Shown piece by piece: positions 27,364-36,299 of a DNA stretch of 64,000 nt. The first letter of the stretch is position 1. Each line of letters begins with the position of its first letter. The notes beneath the pieces were generated by a model, which was not told where the DNA came from, made no database searches, and was given only the letters and a program-made list of their open reading frames with translations. The stretch is from Bacillus atrophaeus (GTDB lineage Bacteria; Bacillota; Bacilli; Bacillales; Bacillaceae), in contig NZ_LSBB01000020.1 in assembly GCF_001584335.1 (NCBI RefSeq), positions 372,001 through 436,000 on the forward strand. Reading direction: 5' to 3'. Position numbers and translations under genes: made by a program.

Positions 27364-29496
27364 GTGAAGATGAAAAAGCGCGAGATAGATATTTTCTTAA
27401 TTCTCATTCTGCTCGCATCTGCATTCTTAAATATGTATAACATTTGGAATGACGATACGGTGAATCCTTATTACACCGCAGCAGTAACAAGTATGATGCA
27501 AAGCTTTCATAATTTCTTTTATGCTTCATTCGATGCAGCAGGCTTTATAACGGTGGATAAACCCCCGATTACGTTCCAGCTGCAAACGATCAGCGCACTT
27601 ATATTTGGAATGCACGGCTGGAGCGTTATTCTGCCTCAAGCATTGGCGGGCGTCGGCTCTGTACTCTTAATGTATCTGCTGATTAAACCGACGTTCGGAA
27701 AGGTGGCAGCGCGAATCGCTGCATTCGTTATGGCATGTACACCGATTGCGGTGGCCGTAGCCCGGACAAACAATGTTGATGCATTACTTGTCTTTTTCTT
27801 ATTACTCGCAACCTGGCTTCTCTTTAAAGCCGTCAGAAAAGGCAAGCTGATTTGGTTATTAGCAGCGTTCTTTATTGTCGGTGTCGGCTTTAACACGAAA
27901 ATGCTTCAGGCATATATGATTTTACCGGCTTTCTTATTGTTCTATATGATTGCCGCGAATGCCACAATCAAGAAAAAAATCATTTCATTAGCAAGTTCAC
28001 TGGTAGTTTTATTAGCTGTTTCTGTTTCGTGGGCGCTTGTTGTTGACAATGTGTCTTCGAGTGATCGTCCTTATATCGGAAGCAGCCAAACCAACTCTGT
28101 ATTAGAGCTTGCCTTTGGATACAACGGAATTCAACGGCTGACAGGCCAAAATTCTGGTTCAGGCGGACAGGGAGGACCAAACGATAACGCTTCGAAAGAA
28201 ACGTCTTCTTCTGATAACAGTTCATCAAGCGTTCAAGCGCCGCCAAATCAATCATCAAGTGATGACAAATCGAGCAGCAGCACATCCGGTCCGCCGGCTA
28301 ATGGAGAGATGCCGAGCGGCGGCCAAGGCGGACCAGGCGGAAAAGGCGGTTCTGGCAGCGGTTCAAAAATGCAATCAGGCACCGGAATGTTTGGAACAGG
28401 AACTCCTGGTCCGCTTCGACTCTTCCAAACTGAATTATCTGACCAAATCAGCTGGCTATTGCCGTTTGCACTCTTTGGAATTGCAGGTTTGTTTATCGCA
28501 GGCGCAAAAGAAAGAAGAAGATTATCTGTTCAGCAAAAGGAAACGGTTTTCTGGGTTGCATGGCTTGTGCCGATTGCCGGATTCTTCAGCGTAGCAGAGT
28601 TTTTCCATCATTATTATCTCATTATGATGGCACCGCCGATTGCAGCACTTGTCGGAGCGGGATGGGTTGCTCTTGTCCATCTGTATCGCAATCATAAAGG
28701 CTGGAAATCATGGCTTCTGCCGGCAGCAATTATTGCCACAACAGGATTTGAATTGTTTATTCTTCGGAACTACAATGATCAAATCGGTTTAGCATGGAGC
28801 ATTGGCGTAGGCGTAATCGGAGCGGTATCAGCAATCGCGCTTCTGGTCATGAAACAACGCCAAAAACCAATCACGTACTACATGTCACTTGTCGGTCTTC
28901 TTGTTTTACTTGTTGTGCCGATTTACTGGGCGAGCACGCCGCTTCTGTACGGAGGCAACAGCGCACTGCCTGAAACCGGCCCTCAGCTCGCTTCAAGCAG
29001 CGGTAAGGGAACGGCAGACGCAAGCGTAGACGAAAAACTGATCAAGTATTTAGAAGAAAACAATTCCGGCTCTACCTACCTATTCGCGACAACCAACGCG
29101 AACGCAGCGGCGCCGTATATCATTAAGACGAAAAAAGCGGTGATGGCGATTGGCGGATACAGCGGTTCAGACCCGGCGATCACGCTTACTCAATTTAAAA
29201 AGCTGGTGAAAGAAGGTAAGGTGAAATACTTCTTGTCTTCCGGAATGGGTATGGGCGGAGACAATGAAATTGTTGAATGGGTTCAGAAAAAAGGTAAAGA
29301 AGTTTCTGCTGATAAATGGCAATCAAGCACGGATAAAAACGCCACGACAGATCAGTCTGAACAAAAATCATCAAATAACAGGTCGTCAGACACATCAAGC
29401 GAAAGCAGCAGCTCTGGCCAGCAGGGCAAAATGGGCGGCGGACCTGGCGGAATGAATCAATCATCTACTTTATATGAACTAAGTGCGGATGAATAG
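27364..29496 (+). CDS. ykcB: YkcB, GT-C family membrane glycosyltransferase
   Basis: Start set at GTG 27364 behind AAAGGAGTGA (spacing long; ATG 27370 is an alternative). About 710 residues, PMT/ArnT-type: catalytic-loop acidic pair in NIWNDDTVNPYYTAAV, VDKPPITFQLQTISAL and ~12 membrane spans. A Ser/Gly/Gln/Asn-rich low-complexity insert occupies ~263-342 and another Ser/Gly-rich tail the last ~50 residues; both face outside by topology. Works with the polyprenyl-phosphate glycosyltransferase YkcC downstream to glycosylate an envelope polymer or protein; the target is unknown to me. Confidence 0.88.
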   Translation: MKMKKREIDIFLILILLASAFLNMYNIWNDDTVNPYYTAAVTSMMQSFHNFFYASFDAAGFITVDKPPITFQLQTISALIFGMHGWSVILPQALAGVGSVLLMYLLIKPTFGKVAARIAAFVMACTPIAVAVARTNNVDALLVFFLLLATWLLFKAVRKGKLIWLLAAFFIVGVGFNTKMLQAYMILPAFLLFYMIAANATIKKKIISLASSLVVLLAVSVSWALVVDNVSSSDRPYIGSSQTNSVLELAFGYNGIQRLTGQNSGSGGQGGPNDNASKETSSSDNSSSSVQAPPNQSSSDDKSSSSTSGPPANGEMPSGGQGGPGGKGGSGSGSKMQSGTGMFGTGTPGPLRLFQTELSDQISWLLPFALFGIAGLFIAGAKERRRLSVQQKETVFWVAWLVPIAGFFSVAEFFHHYYLIMMAPPIAALVGAGWVALVHLYRNHKGWKSWLLPAAIIATTGFELFILRNYNDQIGLAWSIGVGVIGAVSAIALLVMKQRQKPITYYMSLVGLLVLLVVPIYWASTPLLYGGNSALPETGPQLASSSGKGTADASVDEKLIKYLEENNSGSTYLFATTNANAAAPYIIKTKKAVMAIGGYSGSDPAITLTQFKKLVKEGKVKYFLSSGMGMGGDNEIVEWVQKKGKEVSADKWQSSTDKNATTDQSEQKSSNNRSSDTSSESSSSGQQGKMGGGPGGMNQSSTLYELSADE

Positions 29497-29508
29497 GAGG
29501 GGAAAAGA

Positions 29509-30480
29509 ATGAGCAGACATATTCAATATTCGATTGTTGTTCCTGTGTATAACGAAGAACTCGTCATTCAAGAAACCTATCAGCGCTTAAAAGAAGTGAT
29601 GGATAGAACGAAAGAAAACTATGAGCTTCTCTTTGTCAATGACGGGAGCCGCGATCGAAGCGTTGAGATTTTAAGGGAACACAGCCTTATTGATCCGAGA
29701 GTGAAAGTTATCGACTTTTCCAGAAATTTTGGCCATCAAATCGCGATTACAGCCGGAATGGATTATGCGCAGGGAAACGCTATCGTCGTCATTGATGCCG
29801 ATTTGCAGGACCCGCCGGAACTGATATTGGACATGATCGAAAAATGGAAGGAAGGCTATAATGTCGTGTACGCGGTCCGTACAAAACGAAAAGGCGAAAC
29901 TTTCTTCAAAAAACAAACAGCAGCCATGTTTTACCGTCTGCTGCGGAGCATGACAGATATTGATATACCGATCGACACAGGAGATTTCCGTCTCCTGGAC
30001 AGAAAGGTTTGCGACGAAATGAAAAAATTGAAGGAGAAAAATCCTTTCGTCAGAGGGCTTGTCAGCTGGGTAGGATTCAAGCAGACAGCGGTTGAATACG
30101 AGCGTGATGAAAGGCTTGCAGGCGAAACAAAATATCCGCTGGAAAAAATGCTTAAGCTCTCAATGGACGGTATCACCACATTTTCTCATAAGCCGTTGAA
30201 GCTGGCCAGTTTTGCCGGAATCCTCATGTCAGGCGCAGGTTTTCTCTATATGCTGATCGTGCTTTATATGAAATTGTTCACAGACAGCACGATTACAGGA
30301 TGGTCATCACTCATCGTCATTCAGCTCCTATTCAGCGGCATCGTCTTATTGATGCTTGGAATGATCGGTGAATACATTGGGCGAATTTATGACGAAGCGA
30401 AAGACCGCCCTCTCTATATCGTGCAGAAAAGCTATGGCTTAGAAAACAGAAAGCTCTATCGGGATCACAAAATGCAATAA
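29509..30480 (+). CDS. ykcC: YkcC, polyprenyl-phosphate glycosyltransferase (GT2)
   Basis: 323 residues: GT2 domain with SIVVPVYNEELVIQETYQRL, DxD-containing VVIDADLQDPPELI and IDTGDFRLLDRKV; then two C-terminal membrane spans (FAGILMSGAGFLYMLIVLYM; IVIQLLFSGIVLLMLGMIGE). Dolichyl-phosphate-mannose synthase-like/CsbB-like: it loads a sugar on undecaprenyl phosphate for flipping and use by YkcB. The flippase normally needed is not in this neighbourhood. Strong AGGAGGGG start. Confidence 0.92.
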   Translation: MSRHIQYSIVVPVYNEELVIQETYQRLKEVMDRTKENYELLFVNDGSRDRSVEILREHSLIDPRVKVIDFSRNFGHQIAITAGMDYAQGNAIVVIDADLQDPPELILDMIEKWKEGYNVVYAVRTKRKGETFFKKQTAAMFYRLLRSMTDIDIPIDTGDFRLLDRKVCDEMKKLKEKNPFVRGLVSWVGFKQTAVEYERDERLAGETKYPLEKMLKLSMDGITTFSHKPLKLASFAGILMSGAGFLYMLIVLYMKLFTDSTITGWSSLIVIQLLFSGIVLLMLGMIGEYIGRIYDEAKDRPLYIVQKSYGLENRKLYRDHKMQ

Positions 30481-30488
30481 GTGAAATA

Positions 30489-30523
30489 GCCCCCGTCCGT
30501 TTTAAACGGACGGGGGTTTTTGA
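30489..30523 (+). terminator. Terminator of ykcB-ykcC
   Basis: CCCCCGTCCGT/ACGGACGGGGG perfect 11-bp stem, TTTA loop, TTTTT tail. Confidence 0.95.
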
Positions 30524-30600
30524 TGTCTGCGGCCGCCTATAGCTCGTAATGAAGAAAGGTGGTATGGGTGACCACGTCAAGATTTATAAGGAGGAATTTA

Positions 30601-30660
30601 ATGAGTCATCTTTTAAAAATATCACAAAATCATTCTCTGGGATCATTTTGTGAATTATAA
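30601..30660 (+). other. Possible 19-residue peptide ORF
   Basis: ATG at 30601 is 6 bases after AAGGAGG (30588-30594), a near-ideal ribosome site, and reads MSHLLKISQNHSLGSFCEL before TAA. The coding part also contains an inverted repeat CACAAAAT/ATTTTGTG. It could be a real small peptide or the stump of a decayed gene; no family recognised. Confidence 0.3.
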
Positions 30661-31037
30661 CATCATGTATATGAATTTATTAAACGAAGCTGCAGTGGTG
30701 GGGTGTGCGCTCCTCTAGTAAGGAGATTGAAACTAGATAATAACTTTGGGGAAATATAAGGATAAACGATTAAAGAAGTGCATCAGACAAACCCAAATTA
30801 TTTCACATGACGAAGAAAAATAGAATGACCGAAAAGATAAGTGTCAGAATTTTATTGAGACTATTCCTTAACAGTACTCTGAGAGGTTTGAATGAAAACA
30901 AGAGATTGTATTGGAGTTTTCTCCAGTCATTCTTTCTCTTACTCCTCTTAATAACAACAACACTTGGTATAAAACAGAGCCTCAGAAGATAGGGGAAATT
31001 TTACTTGAGCAATTTAATATGTTCTAGGTTTAAAAGT
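30661..31037 (+). pseudogene. Decayed coding remnants
   Basis: AT-rich stretch with broken frames. The frame ending at 31025 reads EIVLEFSPVILSLTP and TWYKTEPQKIGEILLEQFNM but is interrupted by stops upstream; an overlapping 61-residue frame (30807-30992) has no ribosome site. This looks like the 3' remains of one gene. I cannot identify it. Confidence 0.35.
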
Positions 31038-31066
31038 ACACAAGCCTGACAGTAGCCAGGCTCGTT
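31038..31066. terminator. Hairpin at the end of the orphan secreted-protein gene
   Basis: AGCCTG/CAGGCT stem, 12 bases past the stop codon at 31078 on the minus strand; T-run is weak, so efficiency is uncertain. Confidence 0.55.
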
Positions 31067-31077
31067 TAAAACGTATA

Positions 31078-31596
31078 TTAGTTGTTAGGAACATCCCAAT
31101 AAGCATCCAAACCAAGATTAACGCCTACTGGGCCCAAGTTTTCTGCCTCTATATAATATTGAACTCCCGGATTCCATCCGCTAAGAACTTTATAATAAAG
31201 ATTTGCTGTATCATATTTTTTAATATCTCCAGTAATTGTTGTGGAGGTTACAGCACGGCCGTTTGTGTTATACAGTGTATATTTAACTTTTGTATCAGTT
31301 CCGGAAACAGAGGCTTGCCATCCTTTAATAGATAGTTTAATAGCGTTATTCGGAGTGAAGTTCGATATAACCGTTGCGGTTCTTTGACTAGCAGATGCGG
31401 TTCTGCTGGCTAGATATTGATTTGTTACTCCGTTTTTTACATGCGTCGTTACTGATCCTGTGATTGCTTTCAAAGAAATATTTGAGGGAGTGTTATTTGC
31501 ATAGAATGTTTGATTTTGAACTTCTTTTGCATTTGCAGTAGACGCTCCAATTGCTAAACTTGAAAGGAGTAGTGCGGATGTAACAAATTTTTTCAT
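31078..31596 (-). CDS. Orphan secreted protein with signal peptide
   Basis: 172 residues from ATG 31596, 7 bases after GGAGTG (ATG 31599 is adjacent). Clear Sec signal peptide: MKKFVTSALLLSSLAIGAS followed by TANA and likely cleavage before KEVQ. The mature part is rich in Thr, Asn and Ser and predicted all-beta (KLSIKGWQASVSGTDTKVKY; QYYIEAENLGPVGVNLGLDA). No Cys, no catalytic motif, no anchor. Upstream is a plausible promoter: TAGACT, 18-base spacer, TATAAT on the minus strand (31652-31681). AT-richer than its neighbours; probably acquired. Function unknown. Confidence 0.8.
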   Translation of the reverse strand: MKKFVTSALLLSSLAIGASTANAKEVQNQTFYANNTPSNISLKAITGSVTTHVKNGVTNQYLASRTASASQRTATVISNFTPNNAIKLSIKGWQASVSGTDTKVKYTLYNTNGRAVTSTTITGDIKKYDTANLYYKVLSGWNPGVQYYIEAENLGPVGVNLGLDAYWDVPNN

Positions 31597-31651
31597 CATA
31601 GGTCACTCCGATTTCTTTAAATTAGGTTAGGTTGTTAGAACCTTCCAGTAT

Positions 31652-31681
31652 ATTATAACCATCTATACTAAATTAAGTCTA
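31652..31681 (-). promoter_or_regulatory. Candidate sigma-A promoter of the secreted-protein gene
   Basis: Minus strand TAGACT (31681-31676), 18-base spacer, TATAAT (31657-31652). 31682-31960 shows no further gene on either strand, only AT-rich sequence. Confidence 0.55.
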
Positions 31682-31962
31682 CTATTTCTATGGGGATTTT
31701 TTGTTTTTTCTGTGTCTTTTTAATGGATTGCTAACTGCTTCTTATTCCCTGATCAGAAACAAAAATTAACCAGTTTCGCTATTGACACTAATAGTATTCA
31801 CTCACTTTTTCTTAGCAGATCACCTTCCTCAGATAACGTTACTAATACCAAATGATAAATATTGGAAAATGTTTCGTCGGAATAATGACAGTTGAAATCC
31901 CTCTTTGTGATCAATTGTCCTGCTATATAAAAAACTCACAAAAGCAGGGACATATGTCTGCA

Positions 31963-31994
31963 TAAAAAAACAAGGCCGCATAAGCGGCCTTGGG
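31963..31994 (-). terminator. Terminator of htrA
   Basis: AAGGCCGC/GCGGCCTT stem, TTAT loop; on the minus strand followed by GTTTTTTTATG. Confidence 0.9.
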
Positions 31995-32007
31995 GAGGAA
32001 TCATTTA

Positions 32008-33369
32008 TTAAGATGTTGTTTCTTCTTTTTGGTCAAGCTTGACTTTTTTCGTCATTTCTTTTCCGTTTCTGAGAATTTTCACTTCGACAGTGTCACCTAC
32101 TTTTGCATCTTTATACAGAATATTTCGGAGTTCGCTGCCGGTGTCGGTTTCTTTGCCTTTTACACTGATGATGATATCTTCCGCTTTTAGTCCTGCATCA
32201 GCAGCCGGAGAACCGGAAGCGACTTCACGGATGTAAACGCCTTTGTTCAGCTGTTTGCCGAACAGGCCAAGGGTGCCTTCTTGATAGGTTTGCGGAACTT
32301 GTGCCAAATCAAGCATGCTGACACCGATGTACGGTCGTTCAATTTCTCCCTTCGACAGCAATTCTTCCGCGATCGGTTTGACATCATTACTCGGGATAGC
32401 AAAGCCGATGCCTTCTACATCATCCTCACTGATTTTCATGCTGTTGATTCCGACGATTTTGCCATCTGTATTTAATAACGGACCGCCGCTGTTGCCTGGG
32501 TTGATTGCCGCGTCTGTCTGAATGACGTTAATGTTTGTTTCTCCGGCTGATGTTGACATGGAAACGGTTCTGTCCACACCGCTCACAATTCCCTGAGTTA
32601 CCGTGCGGGAGAGGTCTTTTCCAAGCGGATCGCCGATGGCAATGACGGATTCGCCTGTTCTGAGATCAGATGAGTCGCCGAAGTTTGCCACTTTTGTGAC
32701 GTGCTTATCACTGATTTCAAGGACCGCTAAGTCGGTTAGAGAATCACTTCCGACAAGTTTGGCTGTCAATTCCGTACCGTCGTATAATGAGACTTTTAGA
32801 GAAGAAGCGCCTTCTACCACATGGTTATTTGTAATAATATAGGCTTTGCCATTGTCTTTTTTGAAAATGACACCAGAACCAGAGCCGCTTTCAGTATCCT
32901 CGCCGTTGCTTGAGCCAGAAGAATCTGAACCGAAAAGGGAGTTCGAGCTGTTTGACTGAGCTTGGAGATTCGTAATGCCGACAATTGCCGGTGAGATATC
33001 TTCCACCATATTTGAAATTTTATCAGAGTCCGCAGTCGTGCTTGCCGAAGAACTGTTTTGGCTTTTGCTAGACTTTGCGGCAGTGTTTTTTGCAGATAAA
33101 GATTCTGTTTGCTGTTGGGTTGATATCTGCTTTGTTGTTTCTGAGGCATCATGGTCTCCAAGCGGCGTAAATGTATAGATTCCAAGTACAAGACTTCCGC
33201 CGATGACCCCGCCGAGCAGCGGGCGGAACCAGCCGAGTCCGCGTTTTCTCTTCGTCTCATCACTCATCACATGCCGGGCCGAATGCGGCTCTTGCTGATG
33301 ATTCTCCTTCACTGAAATGACCTCATGATCTTTTTCTTCTGTTTTGTTTTCGTCACGATAGTTATCCAT
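32008..33369 (-). CDS. htrA: HtrA, membrane-anchored serine protease/chaperone
   Basis: Start set at ATG 33369 (MDNYRDENK; adjacent ATG 33372), behind GGAGTG; the open frame further upstream has no ribosome site. 453 residues: cytosolic acidic N-terminus, one span (GGVIGGSLVLGIYTFTPLG), Ser/Thr linker, trypsin-like domain with triad His (ITNNHVVEGA), Asp (SLTDLAVLEI), Ser (PGNSGGPLLN), and one PDZ domain at the C-terminus. Handles misfolded exported proteins; in B. subtilis induced by CssRS. Divergent from proG. Confidence 0.94.
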   Translation of the reverse strand: MDNYRDENKTEEKDHEVISVKENHQQEPHSARHVMSDETKRKRGLGWFRPLLGGVIGGSLVLGIYTFTPLGDHDASETTKQISTQQQTESLSAKNTAAKSSKSQNSSSASTTADSDKISNMVEDISPAIVGITNLQAQSNSSNSLFGSDSSGSSNGEDTESGSGSGVIFKKDNGKAYIITNNHVVEGASSLKVSLYDGTELTAKLVGSDSLTDLAVLEISDKHVTKVANFGDSSDLRTGESVIAIGDPLGKDLSRTVTQGIVSGVDRTVSMSTSAGETNINVIQTDAAINPGNSGGPLLNTDGKIVGINSMKISEDDVEGIGFAIPSNDVKPIAEELLSKGEIERPYIGVSMLDLAQVPQTYQEGTLGLFGKQLNKGVYIREVASGSPAADAGLKAEDIIISVKGKETDTGSELRNILYKDAKVGDTVEVKILRNGKEMTKKVKLDQKEETTS

Positions 33370-33472
33370 CATGCTCACTCCGTTTCTATAGTTCATCTCA
33401 TTTTTAATAGTTAGCAAGTCAGTTTTATTTCTTGAGTTTATCATAAACGAAAACTGTGGGATAAAAATGAAA

Positions 33473-33502
33473 AGAATATGTGAAATTGTGAAAAAGTGCA
33501 AA
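33473..33502 (-). promoter_or_regulatory. Possible CssR-box region upstream of htrA
   Basis: On the minus strand, repeats of the type TTTTTCACA, TTTCACAT and TTTTCATT lie ~100-130 bases before the htrA start and just upstream of a TATGAT -10-like element. CssR sites in htrA/htrB promoters are of this T-rich TTTTCACA type. Assignment is by similarity only. Confidence 0.4.
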
Positions 33503-33561
33503 AATTCTCCGAAAAGGGTACACTGCTTAAGGTATAAGAAATGGGAAAGGGGTTGATCCGA

Positions 33562-34380
33562 ATGACAAAAATCGGTTTAATCGGATACGGCAGTATGGCG
33601 GATATGATTGCTGTTCAGTTATTGAAGCATCAATTCATCCGCGCAAACGAACTTTATATTGATACAAGGTCAAGAGGAGAGCGTCTTCAAAAATTGGAAG
33701 CAGCCCACCCGGACGTTACAATTGGTCCTCTTGAGTCTTGGGCTGCGGAGTGCTGGATGGTTTTGATATGTGTGCCGCCTGTTTATGTAAAGGAAACAAT
33801 GCGCCGTCTGACGCCTCATATCAATCATGACGCCCACATTGTTTCTATTGCGGCAGGTGTGCCGGTAGCCGAGCTGCAAGCCGAAACGAAAAACGCGGTC
33901 AGCCGATATATTCCGACATTAACCTCGGAAGCAGAGACAGGTGTATCGCTCGTTGTCCACGGCGAAACGGTGTCTTCCCAAAAGAAAAGAGATCTGAATG
34001 AGTTATTATCAGCTTTCAGCACAGTGAGGGAAATCAAGGAAACTGACCTGAACGCGGCAAGCAATTTAACAAGCTCTGCGCCGGGGCTGATTGTGGCAAT
34101 ATTTGAGGAGTTCGCAGAGTCCGCGGTAAGAAACAGCGGGCTGACAAAAGAGGAAGCTTTTGATTTTCTGATTCATTCGCTTTATGGAACAGGGAAGCTG
34201 TTGACGGAAAAGAACATGTCTTTTCAGGAAACCCTCGGCCGCGTCGCCACAAAAGGCGGCATTACGGGAGAAGGCGCCGAAGTCATCCAGTCAGCCATGC
34301 CAGAGGTGTTCGACGAGGTATTTGAGAAAACGCTGAAAAAATATAAACAGCTGACAGAAGCGGTTAAAGGCCAAATGTGA
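33562..34380 (+). CDS. proG: ProG, pyrroline-5-carboxylate reductase
   Basis: ATG 33562 after AAAGGGG; 272 residues. P5C reductase family: nucleotide site MTKIGLIGYGSMADMIAVQL at the N-terminus and the helical C-terminal dimerisation domain with NAASNLTSSAPGLIVAIFEE. Last step of proline synthesis (P5C + NAD(P)H to proline). One of several isozymes in Bacillus; proB and proA for the earlier steps lie at 52521-54877. Confidence 0.9.
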   Translation: MTKIGLIGYGSMADMIAVQLLKHQFIRANELYIDTRSRGERLQKLEAAHPDVTIGPLESWAAECWMVLICVPPVYVKETMRRLTPHINHDAHIVSIAAGVPVAELQAETKNAVSRYIPTLTSEAETGVSLVVHGETVSSQKKRDLNELLSAFSTVREIKETDLNAASNLTSSAPGLIVAIFEEFAESAVRNSGLTKEEAFDFLIHSLYGTGKLLTEKNMSFQETLGRVATKGGITGEGAEVIQSAMPEVFDEVFEKTLKKYKQLTEAVKGQM

Positions 34381-34411
34381 AAAAGAATCCTTATAGAGGG
34401 ATTCTTTTTTT
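34381..34411 (+). terminator. Terminator of proG
   Basis: AAGAATCC/GGATTCTT stem with a T7 tail directly after the stop codon. Confidence 0.9.
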
Positions 34412-34445
34412 ACTAGTAATAGAAGGTTGAAATCTATCAGCCGTA

Positions 34446-34474
34446 TTGCAATTTACGTCTTTTTTTAATATAAT
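34446..34474 (+). promoter_or_regulatory. Sigma-A promoter of the dpp operon
   Basis: TTGCAA (34446-34451), 17-base spacer, consensus TATAAT (34469-34474), 55 bases before the dppA start. Confidence 0.85.
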
Positions 34475-34487
34475 TTGTTAGAAAATT
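34473..34487. promoter_or_regulatory. CodY-like box over the dpp transcription start
   Basis: ATTTGTTAGAAAATT matches the CodY consensus AATTTTCWGAAAATT at 12 of 15 positions and overlaps the -10/+1 region. dpp is a known CodY target in B. subtilis; repression from this position would be steric. Confidence 0.65.
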
Positions 34488-34528
34488 CATAATTTAGTAA
34501 AAAATTTGAGAGAAAAAGGAGGGGTCGT

Positions 34529-35353
34529 ATGAAGTTATATATGTCTGTGGATATGGAAGGAATTTCAGGTCTTCCGGACGATACCTTCGTCAATTCCCGT
34601 AAACATAACTATGAGCGGGGGAGGGCGATCATGACCGAGGAAGCAAACTATGTAATTGCGGAAGCGTTCAACAGCGGCTGTTCTGAAGTGCTCGTGAATG
34701 ACAGCCATTCGAAAATGAACAATCTGCTGATTGAAAAACTGCATCCGGAGGCTGATCTGATTTCAGGCGATGTCAAGCCGTTTTCTATGGTTCAAGGGCT
34801 TGATGAGACGTTTTCAGGCGCTGTCTTTGTAGGATATCATGCAAGAGCGTCCGTCCCGGGCGTCATGTCGCATAGTATGATTTTCGCCGTGCGTCATTTT
34901 TACATAAACGATCAGCCTGTTGGCGAGCTGGGATTAAACGTGTATACTGCCGGCTTCTTTGATGTCCCGGTTATCATGGTGGCCGGAGACGATCAGGCGG
35001 CAAGAGAGGCGGAAGCGCTGATTCCGAATGTTACCACGGCAGCTGTTAAAGAAACGATTTCAAGATCTGCGGTCAAATGTCTGTCACCTGCTAAGGCCGG
35101 CCGGCTTTTGACGGAAAAAACGGCTTACGCGCTGCGGAATAAGGACAAGGTCAAGCCGCTGACTCCGCCTGACAGGCCTGTACTCAGCATCGAATTTGCT
35201 AACTACGGGCAGGCGGAATGGGCGAATTTGATGCCCGGCACCGAGATTAAACCAGGAACCACCATCGTTCAATTCCAAGCGAAAGATATGCTTGAAGCTT
35301 ATCAGGCCATGCTGGTCATGACAGAACTTGCTGCTCAAACATCATTCTGTTAA
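34529..35353 (+). CDS. dppA: DppA, zinc D-aminopeptidase
   Basis: 274 residues, M55 family. Zinc/active-site segments visible: MSVDMEGISGL at the N-terminus, VNDSHSKMNNLL, FVGYHARASVPGVMSHSM and ELGLNVYTAGFFDVPVIMVA. Cleaves N-terminal D-residues, with preference for D-Ala-D-Ala in B. subtilis. Strong AAAGGAGGGG start. First gene of dppABCDE. Confidence 0.95.
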   Translation: MKLYMSVDMEGISGLPDDTFVNSRKHNYERGRAIMTEEANYVIAEAFNSGCSEVLVNDSHSKMNNLLIEKLHPEADLISGDVKPFSMVQGLDETFSGAVFVGYHARASVPGVMSHSMIFAVRHFYINDQPVGELGLNVYTAGFFDVPVIMVAGDDQAAREAEALIPNVTTAAVKETISRSAVKCLSPAKAGRLLTEKTAYALRNKDKVKPLTPPDRPVLSIEFANYGQAEWANLMPGTEIKPGTTIVQFQAKDMLEAYQAMLVMTELAAQTSFC

Positions 35354-35367
35354 AGGGGTGTTCGGCT

Positions 35368-36294
35368 TTGGCACAATATATCATAAAGCGTTTTTTGGCA
35401 ATGGCTGCAACGATTTTGGTCATTACCACCCTGACTTTTGTCATGATGAAGGTCATTCCGGGTTCTCCTTTTAACGAAGAACGAGGCACAAATGAAGCGG
35501 TCCAAAAAAATCTTGAAACCTACTACCATTTAAACGATCCTCTTCTCATCCAATACGCCATCTATGTGAAATCCATTATTACATTTGATTTCGGCCCTTC
35601 TATTAAAAAACCGTCAGAAAGCGTAAATGATATGCTGGAACGCGGATTTCCCGTCTCTTTTGAGCTTGGCATGACAGCAATCGTGATTGCCGTGATTTCC
35701 GGCCTTGTGCTCGGTGTGACGGCTGCGCTCCGCCATAACGGCTTTTTAGATTATGCCGCGATGAGTATCGCGGTACTCGGTATTTCCATCCCGAATTTTA
35801 TCATGGCGACCGTATTGATCCAGCAGCTCGCAGTCAACCTGAAACTATTTCCCGCCGCTACATGGACGAGCCCGATGCATATGGTTCTTCCAACCGTTGC
35901 ACTTGCTGTCGGGCCTATGGCGATCATCGCCAGGCTGACAAGATCAAGCATGGTGGAAGTCCTCACTCAGGATTACATCCGCACGGCGAAAGCTAAGGGC
36001 TTGTCTCCGCTCAAAATTATTGTAAAACACGCACTCAGAAATGCACTTATGCCAGTGATTACCGTATTGGGCACACTTGTTGCAAGCATTTTGACAGGAA
36101 GCTTTGTCATTGAAAAAATCTTTGCCATTCCGGGAATGGGAAAATATTTTGTGGAAAGCATTAACCAGCGGGACTATCCGGTGATAATGGGAACGACGGT
36201 TTTTTACAGCTTGATTCTCATCGTCATGCTGTTTTTGGTTGATTTGGCTTACGGTCTTTTAGATCCGCGCATTAAACTGCATAAGAAAGGGTGA
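35368..36294 (+). CDS. dppB: DppB, peptide ABC transporter permease
   Basis: 308 residues, TTG start after AAAGGGG. OppB-type: N-terminal span (FLAMAATILVITTLTFVMMK), periplasm-side loop with FDFGPSIKKP, and the permease EAA-like motif DYIRTAKAKGLSPLKIIVKH before the last spans. Six spans. Overlaps the upstream reading region of dppC. Confidence 0.94.
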   Translation: MAQYIIKRFLAMAATILVITTLTFVMMKVIPGSPFNEERGTNEAVQKNLETYYHLNDPLLIQYAIYVKSIITFDFGPSIKKPSESVNDMLERGFPVSFELGMTAIVIAVISGLVLGVTAALRHNGFLDYAAMSIAVLGISIPNFIMATVLIQQLAVNLKLFPAATWTSPMHMVLPTVALAVGPMAIIARLTRSSMVEVLTQDYIRTAKAKGLSPLKIIVKHALRNALMPVITVLGTLVASILTGSFVIEKIFAIPGMGKYFVESINQRDYPVIMGTTVFYSLILIVMLFLVDLAYGLLDPRIKLHKKG

Positions 36295-36299
36295 AACAT

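Noticed and set aside
27636..27896. Reverse frame inside ykcB
   Set aside because: Shadow of a membrane-protein gene; no start signal.
30550..30580. GGTGGTATGGGTGACCAC as a T-box remnant
   Set aside because: Resembles the AAGGTGG...CCACG core but has a seven-base interruption, no terminator and no aminoacyl or amino-acid gene after it.
30807..30992. 61-codon frame with a hydrophobic C-terminus
   Set aside because: No ribosome site and composition of decayed DNA; treated as part of the pseudogene patch.
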